Shown here: positions 8,668 through 18,012 of the stretch, piece after piece
How positions within the stretch are numbered: the stretch's first letter is position 1
Layout of the letters: each line of letters starts with the position of its first letter
Assembly: GCF_001040705.1 (NCBI RefSeq)
Contig: NZ_CVQP01000007.1
Location: 490,422 to 554,421 of the forward strand
Direction of reading: 5' to 3'
Source: Rhodococcus sp. RD6.2
Lineage (GTDB): Bacteria; Actinomycetota; Actinomycetes; Mycobacteriales; Mycobacteriaceae
Length of the DNA: 64,000 bases
Translations under genes and position numbers: made by a program
The notes under the pieces: generated by a model
The model's input: only the letters and a program-made list of their open reading frames with translations
Told to the model about the DNA's origin: nothing
Databases searched by the model: none

Positions 8668-9459
8668 GTGACCACAGACGCCGCGGCCTCCGCGCCGCAC
8701 CCACCGGCCGTTCACAATTCCGAAGATGCCCGTGCTGCAGCCGACATGGCCACCGCCGCAGGGGAACTGCTACTGGATTTCCGTGCGGACGCGCACCTCG
8801 CGCGTCTCGACCTGGGTGAGGTCCGCCGCATCGGCGACCGCATCTCCCACGAGTTCCTCGTCGCCGAGTTGGCGCGACGGTTTCCGGCCGACGCGGTGCT
8901 GTCGGAGGAAGGGGCGGACGATCCGTCGCGCCTGACCGCCGACCGGGTGTGGATCGTCGATCCACTCGACGGGACCAGGGAGTTCGGCGAGTTCGGCCGC
9001 ATCGACTGGGCCGTGCACGTCGCGCTCGTCGAGCGTGGTCGCCTGACGGCCGGAGCGGTGGCGATGCCGGCACTCGGCGTCACCTACTCGACGGCGGACG
9101 CACCGACCCCCGCCGGACCGGCGCCTGCCGCGCCCCGGGTCGTGGTGAGCCGGACCCGCAGGCCCGAGCCCGTCATGGCCATGGCCGCCGCCCTCGGGGC
9201 GGAACTGGTCGAGATGGGTTCCGCCGGTGCGAAGGCGATGGCCGTCGTCCGCGGTGAGGTCGAGGTCTACGCCCACACCGGCGGCCAGTACGAGTGGGAC
9301 TCGGCGGCCCCCGTCGCCGTGGCCCGCGCTGCCGGACTTCATGTTTCACGTATCGACGGGTCCGAACCCGTCTACAACCAGGAGAACCCCTGGCTGCCCG
9401 ACCTACTGATCTGCCGCCCGGAACTGGCCGGCACCGCACTGGAGGCGCTTGCGCGATGA
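8668..9459 (+). CDS. cysQ: 3'(2'),5'-bisphosphate nucleotidase / inositol monophosphatase family (CysQ)
   Basis: Mg-dependent, Li-sensitive phosphatase that removes the 3'-phosphate of PAP (the by-product of PAPS-dependent sulfotransfer) and can act on PAPS. The 263-residue product has the metal-binding glutamates (SEEGADD), the family core [11 protein letters not shown] with Asp98 and Asp101, and the C-terminal [14 protein letters not shown] motif. The longer reading frame starting inside the operator (8617) was rejected in favour of the GTG at 8668, which has promoter support. It is the first gene of the operon and ends in an ATGA overlap with cysD. Confidence 0.88.
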   Translation: MTTDAAASAPHPPAVHNSEDARAAADMATAAGELLLDFRADAHLARLDLGEVRRIGDRISHEFLVAELARRFPADAVLSEEGADDPSRLTADRVWIVDPLDGTREFGEFGRIDWAVHVALVERGRLTAGAVAMPALGVTYSTADAPTPAGPAPAAPRVVVSRTRRPEPVMAMAAALGAELVEMGSAGAKAMAVVRGEVEVYAHTGGQYEWDSAAPVAVARAAGLHVSRIDGSEPVYNQENPWLPDLLICRPELAGTALEALAR

Positions 9460-10376
9460 GCAGTCCCACAATCAGCAAGACCCTGACCCACCTCGAGCGA
9501 CTCGAAGCCGAGAGCATTCACATCATGAGGGAGGCCGTCGCGGGGAGCGAAAACCCCGTGATGCTCTACTCGGTGGGCAAGGACAGCGCAGTGATGCTGC
9601 ACCTGGCCCGCAAGGCGTTCTACCCGTCCCGGCTGCCGTTCCCGCTGCTGCACGTCGACACGACGTGGAAGTTCCGGGAGATGTACAAGCTCCGCGACGA
9701 GTCCGCTGCGGCAGGGGATTTCGATCTGCTGGTGTATCAGAACCCCGAGTGTGTGGAGAAGGGGATCAACCCGTTCACGCACGGTTCGTCGACGCACACC
9801 GACATGTGGAAGACCGAGGGCCTCAAGCAGGCCCTCGACCTGCACAGGTTCGACACCGCGTTCGGTGGCGCCCGCCGGGACGAGGAGAAGTCCCGCGCGA
9901 AGGAGCGCGTCTTCTCGGTCCGCTCGGCGGAGCACCGCTGGGACCCCAAGCGGCAGCGTCCCGAACTGTGGCACATGTACAACGTCCGGCGCTCGCCGGG
10001 GGAGACGCTGCGCGTCTTCCCGCTGTCGAACTGGACCGAGCTGGACGTGTGGGAGTACATCCGGCAGGAGAACATCCCGATCGTGCCGCTGTACTTCGCT
10101 GCGCAGCGGCCGGTGGTCGAGCGGGACGGCACCCTGATCATGGTCGACGACGACCGGATGCCGTTGCGGCCCGGCGAGATCTCCGAAATGCGGAGTGTCC
10201 GCTTCCGGACCCTCGGCTGCTACCCGCTCACGGGTGCGGTCGAGTCCACGGCCGCGACCCTGACCGAGGTCATCCAGGAAATGTTGCTCACCACCACGTC
10301 CGAGCGTCAGGGCCGCGTCATCGACCACGACAGCAGCGCCTCGATGGAGAAGAAGAAGCAGGAAGGGTACTTCTGA
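9456..10376 (+). CDS. cysD: Sulfate adenylyltransferase subunit 2 (CysD)
   Basis: Catalytic subunit of heterodimeric ATP sulfurylase, which makes adenosine 5'-phosphosulfate (APS) from ATP and sulfate. 306 residues, full length. The PP-loop [13 protein letters not shown], the segment [12 protein letters not shown] and the C-terminal [13 protein letters not shown] motif are all present. The start overlaps the cysQ stop (ATGA) and the stop overlaps the cysNC start (TGATG), so cysQ, cysD and cysNC are translationally coupled. Confidence 0.96.
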   Translation: MSSPTISKTLTHLERLEAESIHIMREAVAGSENPVMLYSVGKDSAVMLHLARKAFYPSRLPFPLLHVDTTWKFREMYKLRDESAAAGDFDLLVYQNPECVEKGINPFTHGSSTHTDMWKTEGLKQALDLHRFDTAFGGARRDEEKSRAKERVFSVRSAEHRWDPKRQRPELWHMYNVRRSPGETLRVFPLSNWTELDVWEYIRQENIPIVPLYFAAQRPVVERDGTLIMVDDDRMPLRPGEISEMRSVRFRTLGCYPLTGAVESTAATLTEVIQEMLLTTTSERQGRVIDHDSSASMEKKKQEGYF

Positions 10377-12277
10377 TGGCCCACTCGTCCAACCTCATCG
10401 CCGACGACATCGAGCAGTACCTCGCCCAGCACGCGACCAAGTCCATGCTGCGGTTCATCACCTGCGGCAGCGTCGACGACGGCAAGTCCACGCTGATCGG
10501 CCGATTGCTCTACGAGTCGAAGCTGGTCTTCGAGGACCAGCTGAGCGCGCTCGAGAGCGACTCGAAGAAGGTCGGCACCCAGGGCGAGGGCCTCGACTTC
10601 GCGCTGCTCGTGGACGGTCTCGCCGCCGAGCGGGAGCAGGGCATCACCATCGACGTCGCCTACCGCTACTTCACCACCGAGCGGCGCAAGTTCGTCGTCG
10701 CCGACACCCCGGGCCACGAGCAGTACACCCGCAACATGGTCACCGGTGCGTCGACCGCGGATCTCGCGGTGATCCTGATCGACGCCCGCAAGGGCGTGCT
10801 CACCCAGACCCGCCGGCATTCCTACCTGGTCTCGCTGCTCGGCATCCGGAACGTCGTGCTCGCGGTGAACAAGCTCGACCTCGTCGACTACTCACAGGAG
10901 GTCTTCGAGCAGATCGTCGGCGAGTACACGGCGTTCGCCGCGGAGATCGGGTTGGCGAGTGTCGTCCCGATCCCGATGTCCGCGTACATGGGTGACAACC
11001 TCACCGAGCGCAGCCCGAACACGCCCTGGTACCAGGGTCCGTCGCTGATCGAGCACCTCGAGACCGTTGACATCGACGACGACCTCCGCACCGGTCCGTT
11101 CCGGATGCCGGTGCAGTGGGTGAACCGCCCGGATCTCGACTTCCGGGGCTTCTCCGGGCAGATCGTCGGCGGATCGGTGCGCCCGGGCGACCGGATCCGG
11201 GTGCTGCCCAGCGGGAAGGAGTCCACCGCCCTGCGGATCGTCACGATGGACGGCGACCTCGACGAGGGCGTTGCGGGTCAGTCGGTCACGATCACCCTCG
11301 CCGACGAGATCGACATCAGCCGCGGTGACGTTCTCGCAGTCGCGGACGCCCTACCGGGGGTTGCCGACCAGTTCGAGGCGCAGCTGGTGTGGATGGGCGA
11401 GCACGACATGCTCCCCGAACGCCCGTACGTCTGCCAGATCGGGACGATGACGGTGCAGGCGCGGATCACCAAGCCCAAGTACAAGATCAATGTCAACACG
11501 CTCGAGCAGACGGCGACGAACACTCTCGCCCTCAACGAGATCGGCGTGTGCAACATCAGCTTCGATCGGCCGGTCCCGTTCGACGCCTACGTCGACAACC
11601 GCGACACCGGCGGGTTCATCCTGATCGACCGGCTGACCAACACCACCGTCGGTGCGGGCATGATCGCGCACTCGCTGCGCCGGTCGGACAACATCCACTG
11701 GCAGGCCGTGGACGTCAGCGCCGAGTCCCGGGCGGTCCTGAACGGTCACCGGCCGCAGGTGCTGTGGTTCACGGGTCTGTCCGGGTCCGGCAAGTCGACC
11801 ATCGCGAACGAGCTCGAGCGGCAACTGCACGCGAGCGGCTGCCACACCTATCTCCTCGACGGCGACAACGTCCGCCACGGTCTGAACCGAGACCTCGGCT
11901 TCACCGAGGCCGACCGGGTGGAGAACATCCGGCGGGTCACCGAGGTCGCCCGGCTGATGGCCGATGCCGGCCTGATCGTGCTGGCGTCGTTCATCTCTCC
12001 GTTCCGGGCCGAGCGTGACGCGGCCCGCGAGCTGATCGGCGAGGACCGGTTCTGCGAGGTGTTCGTCGACACTCCGATCGACGTCGCCGAGTCGCGGGAT
12101 CCGAAGGGGCTCTACAAGAAGGCGCGGCGTGGCGACCTAACGAACTTCACCGGCATCGACTCCCCGTACGAGTCGCCGGAGAACCCCGAGCTGCGGGTCG
12201 ACACGACCGTGACGACTCCCGCGGAGGCCGCCGTTCAGATTGTCGAGAAGCTCCGCAGCCGCGGCGTCATCGCCTGA
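10376..12277 (+). CDS. cysNC: Bifunctional sulfate adenylyltransferase subunit 1 / APS kinase (CysN-CysC fusion)
   Basis: GTPase subunit of ATP sulfurylase fused to APS kinase, giving PAPS as the end product. In the N-terminal CysN part (about 1-455) are Walker [10 protein letters not shown] (31-39), DTPGHEQY and NKLDLVD, all EF-Tu-like GTPase motifs. The C-terminal kinase (about 458-633) has its own Walker A GLSGSGKS (467-474), [17 protein letters not shown] and the substrate segment [10 protein letters not shown]. This fusion is standard in mycobacteria and relatives. No APS/PAPS reductase gene accompanies it here, so its PAPS is available to the sulfotransferase encoded downstream. Confidence 0.95.
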   Translation: MAHSSNLIADDIEQYLAQHATKSMLRFITCGSVDDGKSTLIGRLLYESKLVFEDQLSALESDSKKVGTQGEGLDFALLVDGLAAEREQGITIDVAYRYFTTERRKFVVADTPGHEQYTRNMVTGASTADLAVILIDARKGVLTQTRRHSYLVSLLGIRNVVLAVNKLDLVDYSQEVFEQIVGEYTAFAAEIGLASVVPIPMSAYMGDNLTERSPNTPWYQGPSLIEHLETVDIDDDLRTGPFRMPVQWVNRPDLDFRGFSGQIVGGSVRPGDRIRVLPSGKESTALRIVTMDGDLDEGVAGQSVTITLADEIDISRGDVLAVADALPGVADQFEAQLVWMGEHDMLPERPYVCQIGTMTVQARITKPKYKINVNTLEQTATNTLALNEIGVCNISFDRPVPFDAYVDNRDTGGFILIDRLTNTTVGAGMIAHSLRRSDNIHWQAVDVSAESRAVLNGHRPQVLWFTGLSGSGKSTIANELERQLHASGCHTYLLDGDNVRHGLNRDLGFTEADRVENIRRVTEVARLMADAGLIVLASFISPFRAERDAARELIGEDRFCEVFVDTPIDVAESRDPKGLYKKARRGDLTNFTGIDSPYESPENPELRVDTTVTTPAEAAVQIVEKLRSRGVIA

Positions 12278-12317
12278 CCCGACCCGTTCCACCAACTACA
12301 CCCGAGGAGCGTTCCCT

Positions 12318-12677
12318 GTGCCCACCCGAGACGAAATCTGTTCGGTGATCGATTCGTACGTCAAGTATCTCGGTGATCACGACGTCGATCAGCTGATGTC
12401 GTTGTTTGCGGCGGACGCGGTCCAGCACGAGCCGCTGGGCGTGCAAACCTTCCGTGGCATCGACGAGATCCGGGCCTTCGGCACCGGAAACGCGAAGGTG
12501 GCGTTCACGGTGAGCCGGTACTCGCCGATCACCGTCACCGGCCGGTTCGCGGCGATGCAGCTCCGCGTGCAGCGCGAGGGCACGCCCGACTTCCTGTCCA
12601 CCGATCTGTTCGAGTTCGGCGAGGACGGCAAGATCGTCTCGCTCAGCGTCGTCCTGGACCCCAAGGCTCAGGTGTGA
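12318..12677 (+). CDS. NTF2-like (SnoaL / ketosteroid-isomerase-like) protein
   Basis: 119 residues with the layout of the NTF2-like cone fold: an N-terminal helix (EICSVIDSYVKYLGDHDVDQLMSLF), ADAVQHEPLG, then RGIDEIRAFG and paired beta strands. The pattern resembles ketosteroid isomerase and polyketide cyclases, but catalytic identity cannot be claimed. The GTG at 12318 was chosen because GAGGAG lies nine bases upstream and homology-like sequence starts here. The stop overlaps the SDR start (GTGA). It may isomerise or bind the substrate that is later sulfonated (inference). Confidence 0.75.
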   Translation: MPTRDEICSVIDSYVKYLGDHDVDQLMSLFAADAVQHEPLGVQTFRGIDEIRAFGTGNAKVAFTVSRYSPITVTGRFAAMQLRVQREGTPDFLSTDLFEFGEDGKIVSLSVVLDPKAQV

Positions 12678-13486
12678 GCGCGGGCCTGCGAGCAGCGCCG
12701 GTGATGCCGGCGCTGCTCGACGGCAAGGTCGTGATCGTCTCCGGTGTCGGTGAGGGGTTGGGACGCTCGGTCGCCGTGCGCAGCGCCCTCGCCGGTGCCC
12801 GGGTCGTCCTGGCCGCGCGGACGGAGTCCCGGCTGACGGAGGTCGCCAACGAGATCCGGGAACTCGGCGGTATCGCGGTGTCCGTGCCGACGGACCTCAC
12901 CGACGACGCGTCGGTGACGAATCTCGCCGATGCGGCGCTGGCCGAGTTCGGAGCGGTCGACACGGTGGTGCACAACGCATTCGTGCAGCCGCCACACGAG
13001 CGGCTTCTCGACGCCGAGTTCGAATCGGTCCGGCAGGGCCTGGACATCAACCTGCTGGCCTCGCTCAACCTGACCCGCAAACTCGCTCCCGCCCTGGAGA
13101 AGTCCGAGGGGTCGGTCGTGGTGATCAACTCGATGGTGCTGCGCAACCAGTTGCCGAACTTCGGTGCCTACCGGGTGATGAAGGCCGGACTGCTCGCCCT
13201 CGCCCGCAGTCTCTCGGTGGAGCTGGGCCCGATGGGTGTCCGAGTGAACTCCGTTGCTCCCGGCTACATCTGGGCGCACCGGGTCAAGGCCATGGTCCAG
13301 AAGCAGGCAGAGCAGCGCGGTGTCGACCCCGCCGAGGTCTACGCCGAGATCGCGGCAGGCACTGACCTGCGCCGGTTGCCGGAACCCGACGACATCGCGA
13401 ACGCGGTGATCTTCCTGGCCTCCGACCTCGCCCGCGCGATCACCGGGCAGTGCCTGGACGTCAACTGCGGCCACGCCCACCACTGA
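12674..13486 (+). CDS. SDR-family NAD(P)-dependent oxidoreductase
   Basis: 270 residues, classical short-chain dehydrogenase/reductase. The cofactor loop is SGVGEGLG instead of the usual TGxxxGIG; the NxAG-type strand is VVHNAF; the catalytic Tyr166 and Lys170 are in YRVMK, with a serine in VINSMV; the C-terminal region reads FLASDLARAITGQCLDVNCG. Arg rather than Asp at the end of the second strand (LAARTE) hints at NADP use. It lies between the NTF2-like and sulfotransferase genes in one operon. In M. tuberculosis an SDR, a sulfotransferase-like protein and a DUF1214-like protein are, to my memory, neighbours at Rv3529c-Rv3531c, which would parallel this order. Confidence 0.88.
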   Translation: MSAGLRAAPVMPALLDGKVVIVSGVGEGLGRSVAVRSALAGARVVLAARTESRLTEVANEIRELGGIAVSVPTDLTDDASVTNLADAALAEFGAVDTVVHNAFVQPPHERLLDAEFESVRQGLDINLLASLNLTRKLAPALEKSEGSVVVINSMVLRNQLPNFGAYRVMKAGLLALARSLSVELGPMGVRVNSVAPGYIWAHRVKAMVQKQAEQRGVDPAEVYAEIAAGTDLRRLPEPDDIANAVIFLASDLARAITGQCLDVNCGHAHH

Positions 13487-13509
13487 ACCACCCTCACAAG
13501 GACATACGA

Positions 13510-14682
13510 ATGACGCAGGATTGCGACGGCATCGGCTCCATCGAGGACCTGCACGCGCAGGCGCGCAGGGAGACCGGTCGCGACGATTTCGGCAGCGACG
13601 AGTACCTGGAAGGCCTGACGGTGCTGCTCGACTCGTTCGCGCGGGAAGCCGACCTCACCCCGAACGGAAAGGTGATCGCGCGCAAGATGATCCTGTCCGC
13701 GCTCAGAGGCCGGCTGATCAGCGAGGCGGCGTTCGCGCGGCACCCCGAGCATGTCGACGTCGAGATCGAGCGGCCGATCTTCATGTGCGGACTGACCCGT
13801 ACGGGCACCACCGCGCTGCATCGCCTCCTCAGCGCCGACCCGGCCAACCAGGGTGTCGAGATGTGGCTGGCCGAGGCGCCGCAGCCCCGTCCCGCCCGTG
13901 AGACGTGGTCCGAGAACCCCGATTTCCTCCGCGTCGACGCCTTCTACCGGGCGCGTCAGGCGAACGAGGCGGACCTGATGAAGGTGCACTTCATGGGTGC
14001 CGAGGAGGTCGAGGAGTGTTGGCGACTGCTCCAGCAGACGATGCTCTCGACCGCGTTCGACACCGTGGCGTACGTGCCGTCGTACACGGCATGGCTGGCG
14101 AAGCAGGACTGGACCGACACCTATGCCCGGTACAAGAAGAACCTGCAGCTGATCGGTATGAACGATCGTGATCGCCGCTGGGTTCTGAAGAGCCCGAGCC
14201 ACGTCTTCGCGATCGACGACATCGTGAAGGTCTTCCCGGATGCGCTGTTCGTTCGCACCTTCCGTGACCCGCACACCTCGATGGCGTCGACCTTCAGCCT
14301 CGCCGAGCAGGGCGGGCACGACATGTCGCAGGCCTTCGACCGCAAGACCATCGGACGGACCCAGCTGGATCTGTGGGCGCGCGGGAACGCGAACTTCCAG
14401 GAGGCCCGGGCCCGCCACAACCCCGAGCAGTTCATCGACATCGACTACCGGGACTTCGTGGCCGACCCGATCGGGACGGCCGAGAAGGTCTACACCCAGT
14501 TCTCCCTGCCGCTCTCCGACGAGGCGCGTCGCGCGATCGCCGATGCCCACGAGGCCAGCCTCGCCGACCACCGCCGCCCGTCACACACGTACTCGCTCGA
14601 AGACTTCGGAATCACCGCCGCCGAGGTCGACGCCACGTTCGCCACCGCCCGACCCCTCTCACCGGATAGGAATTCACGATGA
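13510..14682 (+). CDS. PAPS-dependent sulfotransferase (Sulfotransfer_3 type)
   Basis: Transfers sulfonate from PAPS to an alcohol or amine acceptor. In the 390-residue product the 5'-phosphosulfate loop is FMCGLTRTGTTALHRLL (about 91-107), and the 3'-phosphate-binding segment is VRTFRDPHTSMAS (about 248-260), with the expected Arg and Ser. No signal peptide is seen, so it is cytosolic, where PAPS is made. The ATG at 13510 follows an ACAAGGA ribosome-binding site; a longer upstream start was rejected because it runs into the SDR gene. It follows the PAPS synthesis genes and ends in an ATGA overlap with the DUF1214 gene. The acceptor is unknown; a sterol, lipid or envelope alcohol is possible. 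Confidence 0.9.
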   Translation: MTQDCDGIGSIEDLHAQARRETGRDDFGSDEYLEGLTVLLDSFAREADLTPNGKVIARKMILSALRGRLISEAAFARHPEHVDVEIERPIFMCGLTRTGTTALHRLLSADPANQGVEMWLAEAPQPRPARETWSENPDFLRVDAFYRARQANEADLMKVHFMGAEEVEECWRLLQQTMLSTAFDTVAYVPSYTAWLAKQDWTDTYARYKKNLQLIGMNDRDRRWVLKSPSHVFAIDDIVKVFPDALFVRTFRDPHTSMASTFSLAEQGGHDMSQAFDRKTIGRTQLDLWARGNANFQEARARHNPEQFIDIDYRDFVADPIGTAEKVYTQFSLPLSDEARRAIADAHEASLADHRRPSHTYSLEDFGITAAEVDATFATARPLSPDRNSR

Positions 14683-15740
14683 ACGCCACCTGGGAAAAGT
14701 TCTGCACCGACCTGCTCGAGGTCGGGAACATCCTGTCGGACCCGATCGTGCCGCAGGATCCCCTGACGCAGGCCGAGGGCGTGCGCTACCTGTCGCGCCT
14801 GCTGCGTTACGCGACGATCAACTGCGTCGAGTACACCGACCCGCGGTGGCCGCAGTTCACGTCCGCGCCGAACCCCAACATGATGACCAAGCTCGGCGCC
14901 GACAATCCGGACAACATCTACATGCGCGCCAACATCTCTGGGAAGTACACGTACCGGATCACCGGAACCCGGGGCACGATCCCGCTGATCACCTTCGGTT
15001 CCCGTGTCAACCGCTACCACATCGACGGCACCATGCTGCAGACCGGTGACCTGCACATCCACGACCTCGAGGTCGACGAGAACGGACGCTTCGAGTTCAT
15101 CGCGAGCGTGGACGAGCCCGCCGAGGGGGCGTGGCTGCCGCTCGCACCGGACAGCAACCTCATCTCCGTGCGGCAGACCTACGCGGACCGGCGCGCCGAG
15201 GTACCCGGCGAGCTGTCCATCGAATGCCTCGACCCCGACGGCGAATTCGTTCCGCTGATCGAGGACGAGCTGGGCTGGCGACTGGACCGGGCGATCGGCA
15301 TGCTGAAGGGCTCGGCCGCCACGTTCCTCGAGTGGTCGCGCGACTTCATGCCGCAGCCCAACGAGATCTTCGACCGCGGGCAGGAGCAGTTCCAGAAGGC
15401 CGGTGGCGATCCGACGATCTTCTACTTCCACGGGTACTGGAAGCTCGCCGAGGACGAGACTTGGGTCATCGAGACCGAGGTCCCGAACTGCGAGTACTAC
15501 AACTTCGTGCTGCAGAACTTCTGGGTGGAGTCCCTCGACTACCACCGGACGAACATCTACATCAACAACCACACCGCGAAGCTGAACGACGACGGGACGC
15601 TGACCATCGTGGTGTCGGCGAAGGACCCCGGTTTCGGCAACTGGATCAACACCGACGGCCACGCCGAGGGCACCTGGGCGATGCGCTGGATCAAGGCCGA
15701 CTCGCACCCGATCCCGACTTCCAAGGTCGTCACACTGTGA
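14679..15740 (+). CDS. DUF1214-domain protein, last gene of the sulfonation operon
   Basis: 353 residues, no signal peptide or membrane helix. The C-terminal third has the DUF1214 pattern (WVIETEVPNCEYYNFVLQNF, NNHTAKLNDDGTLTIVVS and a closing GTWAMRWIKAD). The N-terminal part (RYLSRLLRYATINCVEYTDP) is helical. The function of DUF1214 proteins is not established. Its start overlaps the sulfotransferase stop, so the two are made together and may interact or act in sequence. It could bind or position the acceptor. Confidence 0.8.
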   Translation: MNATWEKFCTDLLEVGNILSDPIVPQDPLTQAEGVRYLSRLLRYATINCVEYTDPRWPQFTSAPNPNMMTKLGADNPDNIYMRANISGKYTYRITGTRGTIPLITFGSRVNRYHIDGTMLQTGDLHIHDLEVDENGRFEFIASVDEPAEGAWLPLAPDSNLISVRQTYADRRAEVPGELSIECLDPDGEFVPLIEDELGWRLDRAIGMLKGSAATFLEWSRDFMPQPNEIFDRGQEQFQKAGGDPTIFYFHGYWKLAEDETWVIETEVPNCEYYNFVLQNFWVESLDYHRTNIYINNHTAKLNDDGTLTIVVSAKDPGFGNWINTDGHAEGTWAMRWIKADSHPIPTSKVVTL

Positions 15741-15903
15741 CGCTCGCCACGTAACCGGGGGCACTGTGACCGTACGCCCGGCGTAGGTTCCGGCGGCCGG
15801 TAGCGTGCGCCTGTCGGTGTGGCAGCTTACGTGCACGGGGGTCGCGTGCCGCGCTCGCCAACCTTCTGCCGACGACGACATCGGGATCTGGGAGGGCACT
15901 TTG

Positions 15904-17031
15904 ATGCGCAGGGTGGGACGTCGGACGTCATGGGCGGCGGCATCGCTCGCCGCGGTCGCGGTGTTCGCCGGGCCGGGCCACGCCGCGGCGGAACCGGCGT
16001 CGAGCGGCAGTGCGAGCTCGGGCAGTTCGGATTTCGGCAGCATGGATTTCGGCAGCATGGATGCCGGCAGTGTCACGTCAGGATCGACGGTGCCCGAAGT
16101 CTGGCAGGACGATCCGGGGCCGCTGCCCCCGCTGCGTGACGACATCGTCGTGCCGGAGATCGTCGGTGAGACCGTCACCTCCCCGCAGGTCAAGCGTTTT
16201 CTGGTGGCGTCGCCGTCACTGCGCCGGGTGGTGGGCGTCGACGTGCTGCTCCCCGCCGACACGAGCGCGCCGCGGCCGACGCTGTACATGCTCGAAGGGG
16301 TCGGCGGCGGTGAGGACCAGTCCGCCTGGATGTACATGACCCACGCCCCGAAGTTCTTCGCCGACAAGAACGTCAACGTGGTGATGACCAACGGCGGCGT
16401 CGCCAGTCTCTACACCGACTGGGACAGCCCCGACAAGAACCTCGGCGTACACAAATGGGAAACCTTCATCACGGAGGAACTGCCTCCGCTCATCGACGCA
16501 CGGCTGAAGACCAACGGCGTCAACGCGATCGCGGGCAACTCGATGGGTGCGCAGGGGGCGATGATGCTCGCCCACCGGCGCCCCGACCTGTACCGGGGGA
16601 TCGCGGTGTTCAGCGGCTGCTACTCGACGACCGACGACGCGGGCCGGCTGAGCACACAGTTCACGGTTTCCTCGCGGGGAGGCGACATCCGGAACGTGTG
16701 GGGTTCGCCGGGCGGAGCGGGCTGGGAAGCACACGACTCCGTCCGTCACGCGGAAGCGTTGCGCGGCAAGCCGATCTACATGTCGGTGGCCACCGGCCTC
16801 GCCGGCCGGTACGAGGGGCCGGGTACCGATCTCGAACGGATCGTGGTCGGCGGCGCCATCGAGGCCGTCGCGAACCGCTGCACCAAGCGCCTCGACCAGA
16901 AACTGGACGATCTCGGCATTCCCGCAACCGTCGACTACGAGGCGCGTGGAGTGCACGCCTGGGCGTACTGGAAGGACCAGCTGCCCAAGGCGTGGCCGAC
17001 GCTGGAGCGGGCGTTGGGACTCACGAGCTGA
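15904..17031 (+). CDS. Secreted mycolyltransferase-like (antigen 85 family) esterase
   Basis: Alpha/beta hydrolase likely to act on trehalose mycolates or envelope esters. An N-terminal Sec signal (RRVGRRTSWAAASLAAVAVF, cleavage near AAAEP) is followed by a Ser/Gly/Asp linker with a tandem repeat, then a catalytic domain with LYMLEGVGG, the nucleophile elbow GNSMGA (Ser213) and a C-terminal VHAWAYW containing the catalytic His. 375 residues, close to the family length. I chose the ATG at 15904 because the signal peptide starts there and GGGAGG is upstream. True mycolyl transfer is probable but not proven by sequence. Confidence 0.85.
   Translation: MRRVGRRTSWAAASLAAVAVFAGPGHAAAEPASSGSASSGSSDFGSMDFGSMDAGSVTSGSTVPEVWQDDPGPLPPLRDDIVVPEIVGETVTSPQVKRFLVASPSLRRVVGVDVLLPADTSAPRPTLYMLEGVGGGEDQSAWMYMTHAPKFFADKNVNVVMTNGGVASLYTDWDSPDKNLGVHKWETFITEELPPLIDARLKTNGVNAIAGNSMGAQGAMMLAHRRPDLYRGIAVFSGCYSTTDDAGRLSTQFTVSSRGGDIRNVWGSPGGAGWEAHDSVRHAEALRGKPIYMSVATGLAGRYEGPGTDLERIVVGGAIEAVANRCTKRLDQKLDDLGIPATVDYEARGVHAWAYWKDQLPKAWPTLERALGLTS
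16030..16074 (+). repeat. 15-bp tandem repeat in the mycolyltransferase linker
   Basis: GATTTCGGCAGCATG occurs at 16030-16044 and again, identical, at 16045-16059, followed by a diverged third unit (16060-16074). It encodes DFGSM DFGSM DAGSV in the flexible segment after the signal peptide. Copy number may vary between strains by slippage. Confidence 0.75.
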
Positions 17032-17234
17032 GCGTCCCGTCCGACTTGCGCAGTAACATCGGTCGATCGCCGAGACCCCGGCGTCACAGGACGTCGCACC
17101 AACTCCAGAGTTTGTCGACGCGGCGGCGGAGTCCGACGGCGTTGCTCACGCGTCGAGGGTGGTCGGTGGCGCAGACACAGCCGCAGTAACCAGGGCTGAT
17201 AGGGGGTCGACGGGTGCATTTCGATGGGAGTTCA
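17032..17234. other. Intergenic, no gene seen
   Basis: Between the mycolyltransferase gene and the RloB remnant I see no convincing coding frame on either strand and no clear terminator. It may contain decayed sequence from the same island. Confidence 0.5.
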
Positions 17235-17660
17235 CTAGAGTCCCGCGTCGGCAGGGGTGGTGCCCGCGGCGGTGAGGATTGCGGTCACCAGATCACCGAC
17301 AGTGGTTCCGGGATTGCCGACGCCCGCAGATGATCCAGGGGAGCGTTCCGGCGTGAGTAAGGTTGCTCGCGCGAGCGCGGTAGTGAGGCCTCCCCTCAGC
17401 ATTGTGCACTCGCGGTCGAGGGAGACCGTGTCCCGCAAGTCATTTCACATTCGCTTTGCGTGCTGGGGGCTGGTGATCGCGGCACGGTGGTCTGACAGGT
17501 GCAGGATCGGCCACACTTCGAAGCAGGGGTTGCTAAAGGCGACGCGGATGCCCTCTCGCAGGGCCGTGCGGAGTGCATCCTCCAAGTAGGCGTGGTCATC
17601 GCGGTCGACGACGATCCAAACCTCGACCGCAGCGCGGATCGGACTTTGAACAGGTGGCTG
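17235..17660 (-). pseudogene. Remnant of an RloB-like gene
   Basis: Reading the minus strand from about 17657 gives a frame without a start codon that translates as EVWIVVDRDDHAYLEDAL, then REGIRVAFSNPCFEVWPILH. This is the hallmark of RloB-like proteins (acidic DxDxH strand and SNPCFELW-type motif), which occur beside restriction and anti-phage loci. A stop follows at 17443-17445; just downstream, in a different frame, GNPGTTVGDLVTAIL resembles the usual RloB C-terminus and ends at 17235. The N-terminal half is missing and the body is split across frames, so it is degenerate. Family recognition is from motif memory, not from a search. Confidence 0.6.
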
Positions 17661-17891
17661 TGGTGGCCTCGTCGCCCATCATGTAGATGTCGTGCGGCGC
17701 GTCGGCAGCGGACTGGGTGAGTACCCCCGCCCGTTCGAGCGCTTTGATGCGATCGCTCTGCTTCGAGCCATCGAAGCGGATGCCGCTGCGCCGGCACCCT
17801 AGATTGCCAGCAGCGGTTCGATTTCCACCAGGGCGCCGAAGTTGACCGAGCCACGGGCAGCGCTGATCAATTCCGGGTCGATCACAGCCAT
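17661..17891 (-). pseudogene. Broken reading frame of unknown origin next to the RloB remnant
   Basis: On the minus strand an ATG at 17891 with a strong GGGGGGAA ribosome-binding site opens a frame (MAVIDPELISAARG) that stops after 30 codons at 17799. The reading then continues only in a shifted frame (SDRIKALERAGVLTQSAADA, PHDIYMMGDEATTAT) towards the RloB remnant. It looks like the 5' part of a decayed gene, but I do not recognise the protein. A genuine 30-residue product is possible. Confidence 0.35.
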
Positions 17892-18012
17892 GGTTCCCCC
17901 CGTCGAGAGTCGCGATCCTAATCGCCGAGGGCAACCAGAGCGGGTGGTGGCCGACGGAAACCTGTCGGTGGTCGCTGTCACACTCGTCGGCAGTCACGCG
18001 AGGCGGGGTGAG

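Noticed and set aside
17842-18012. N-terminal extension of tnpB from a GTG at 17842
   Set aside because: The extra residues are not TnpB-like. The ATG at 18013 has a ribosome-binding site and begins the usual TnpB N-terminus.
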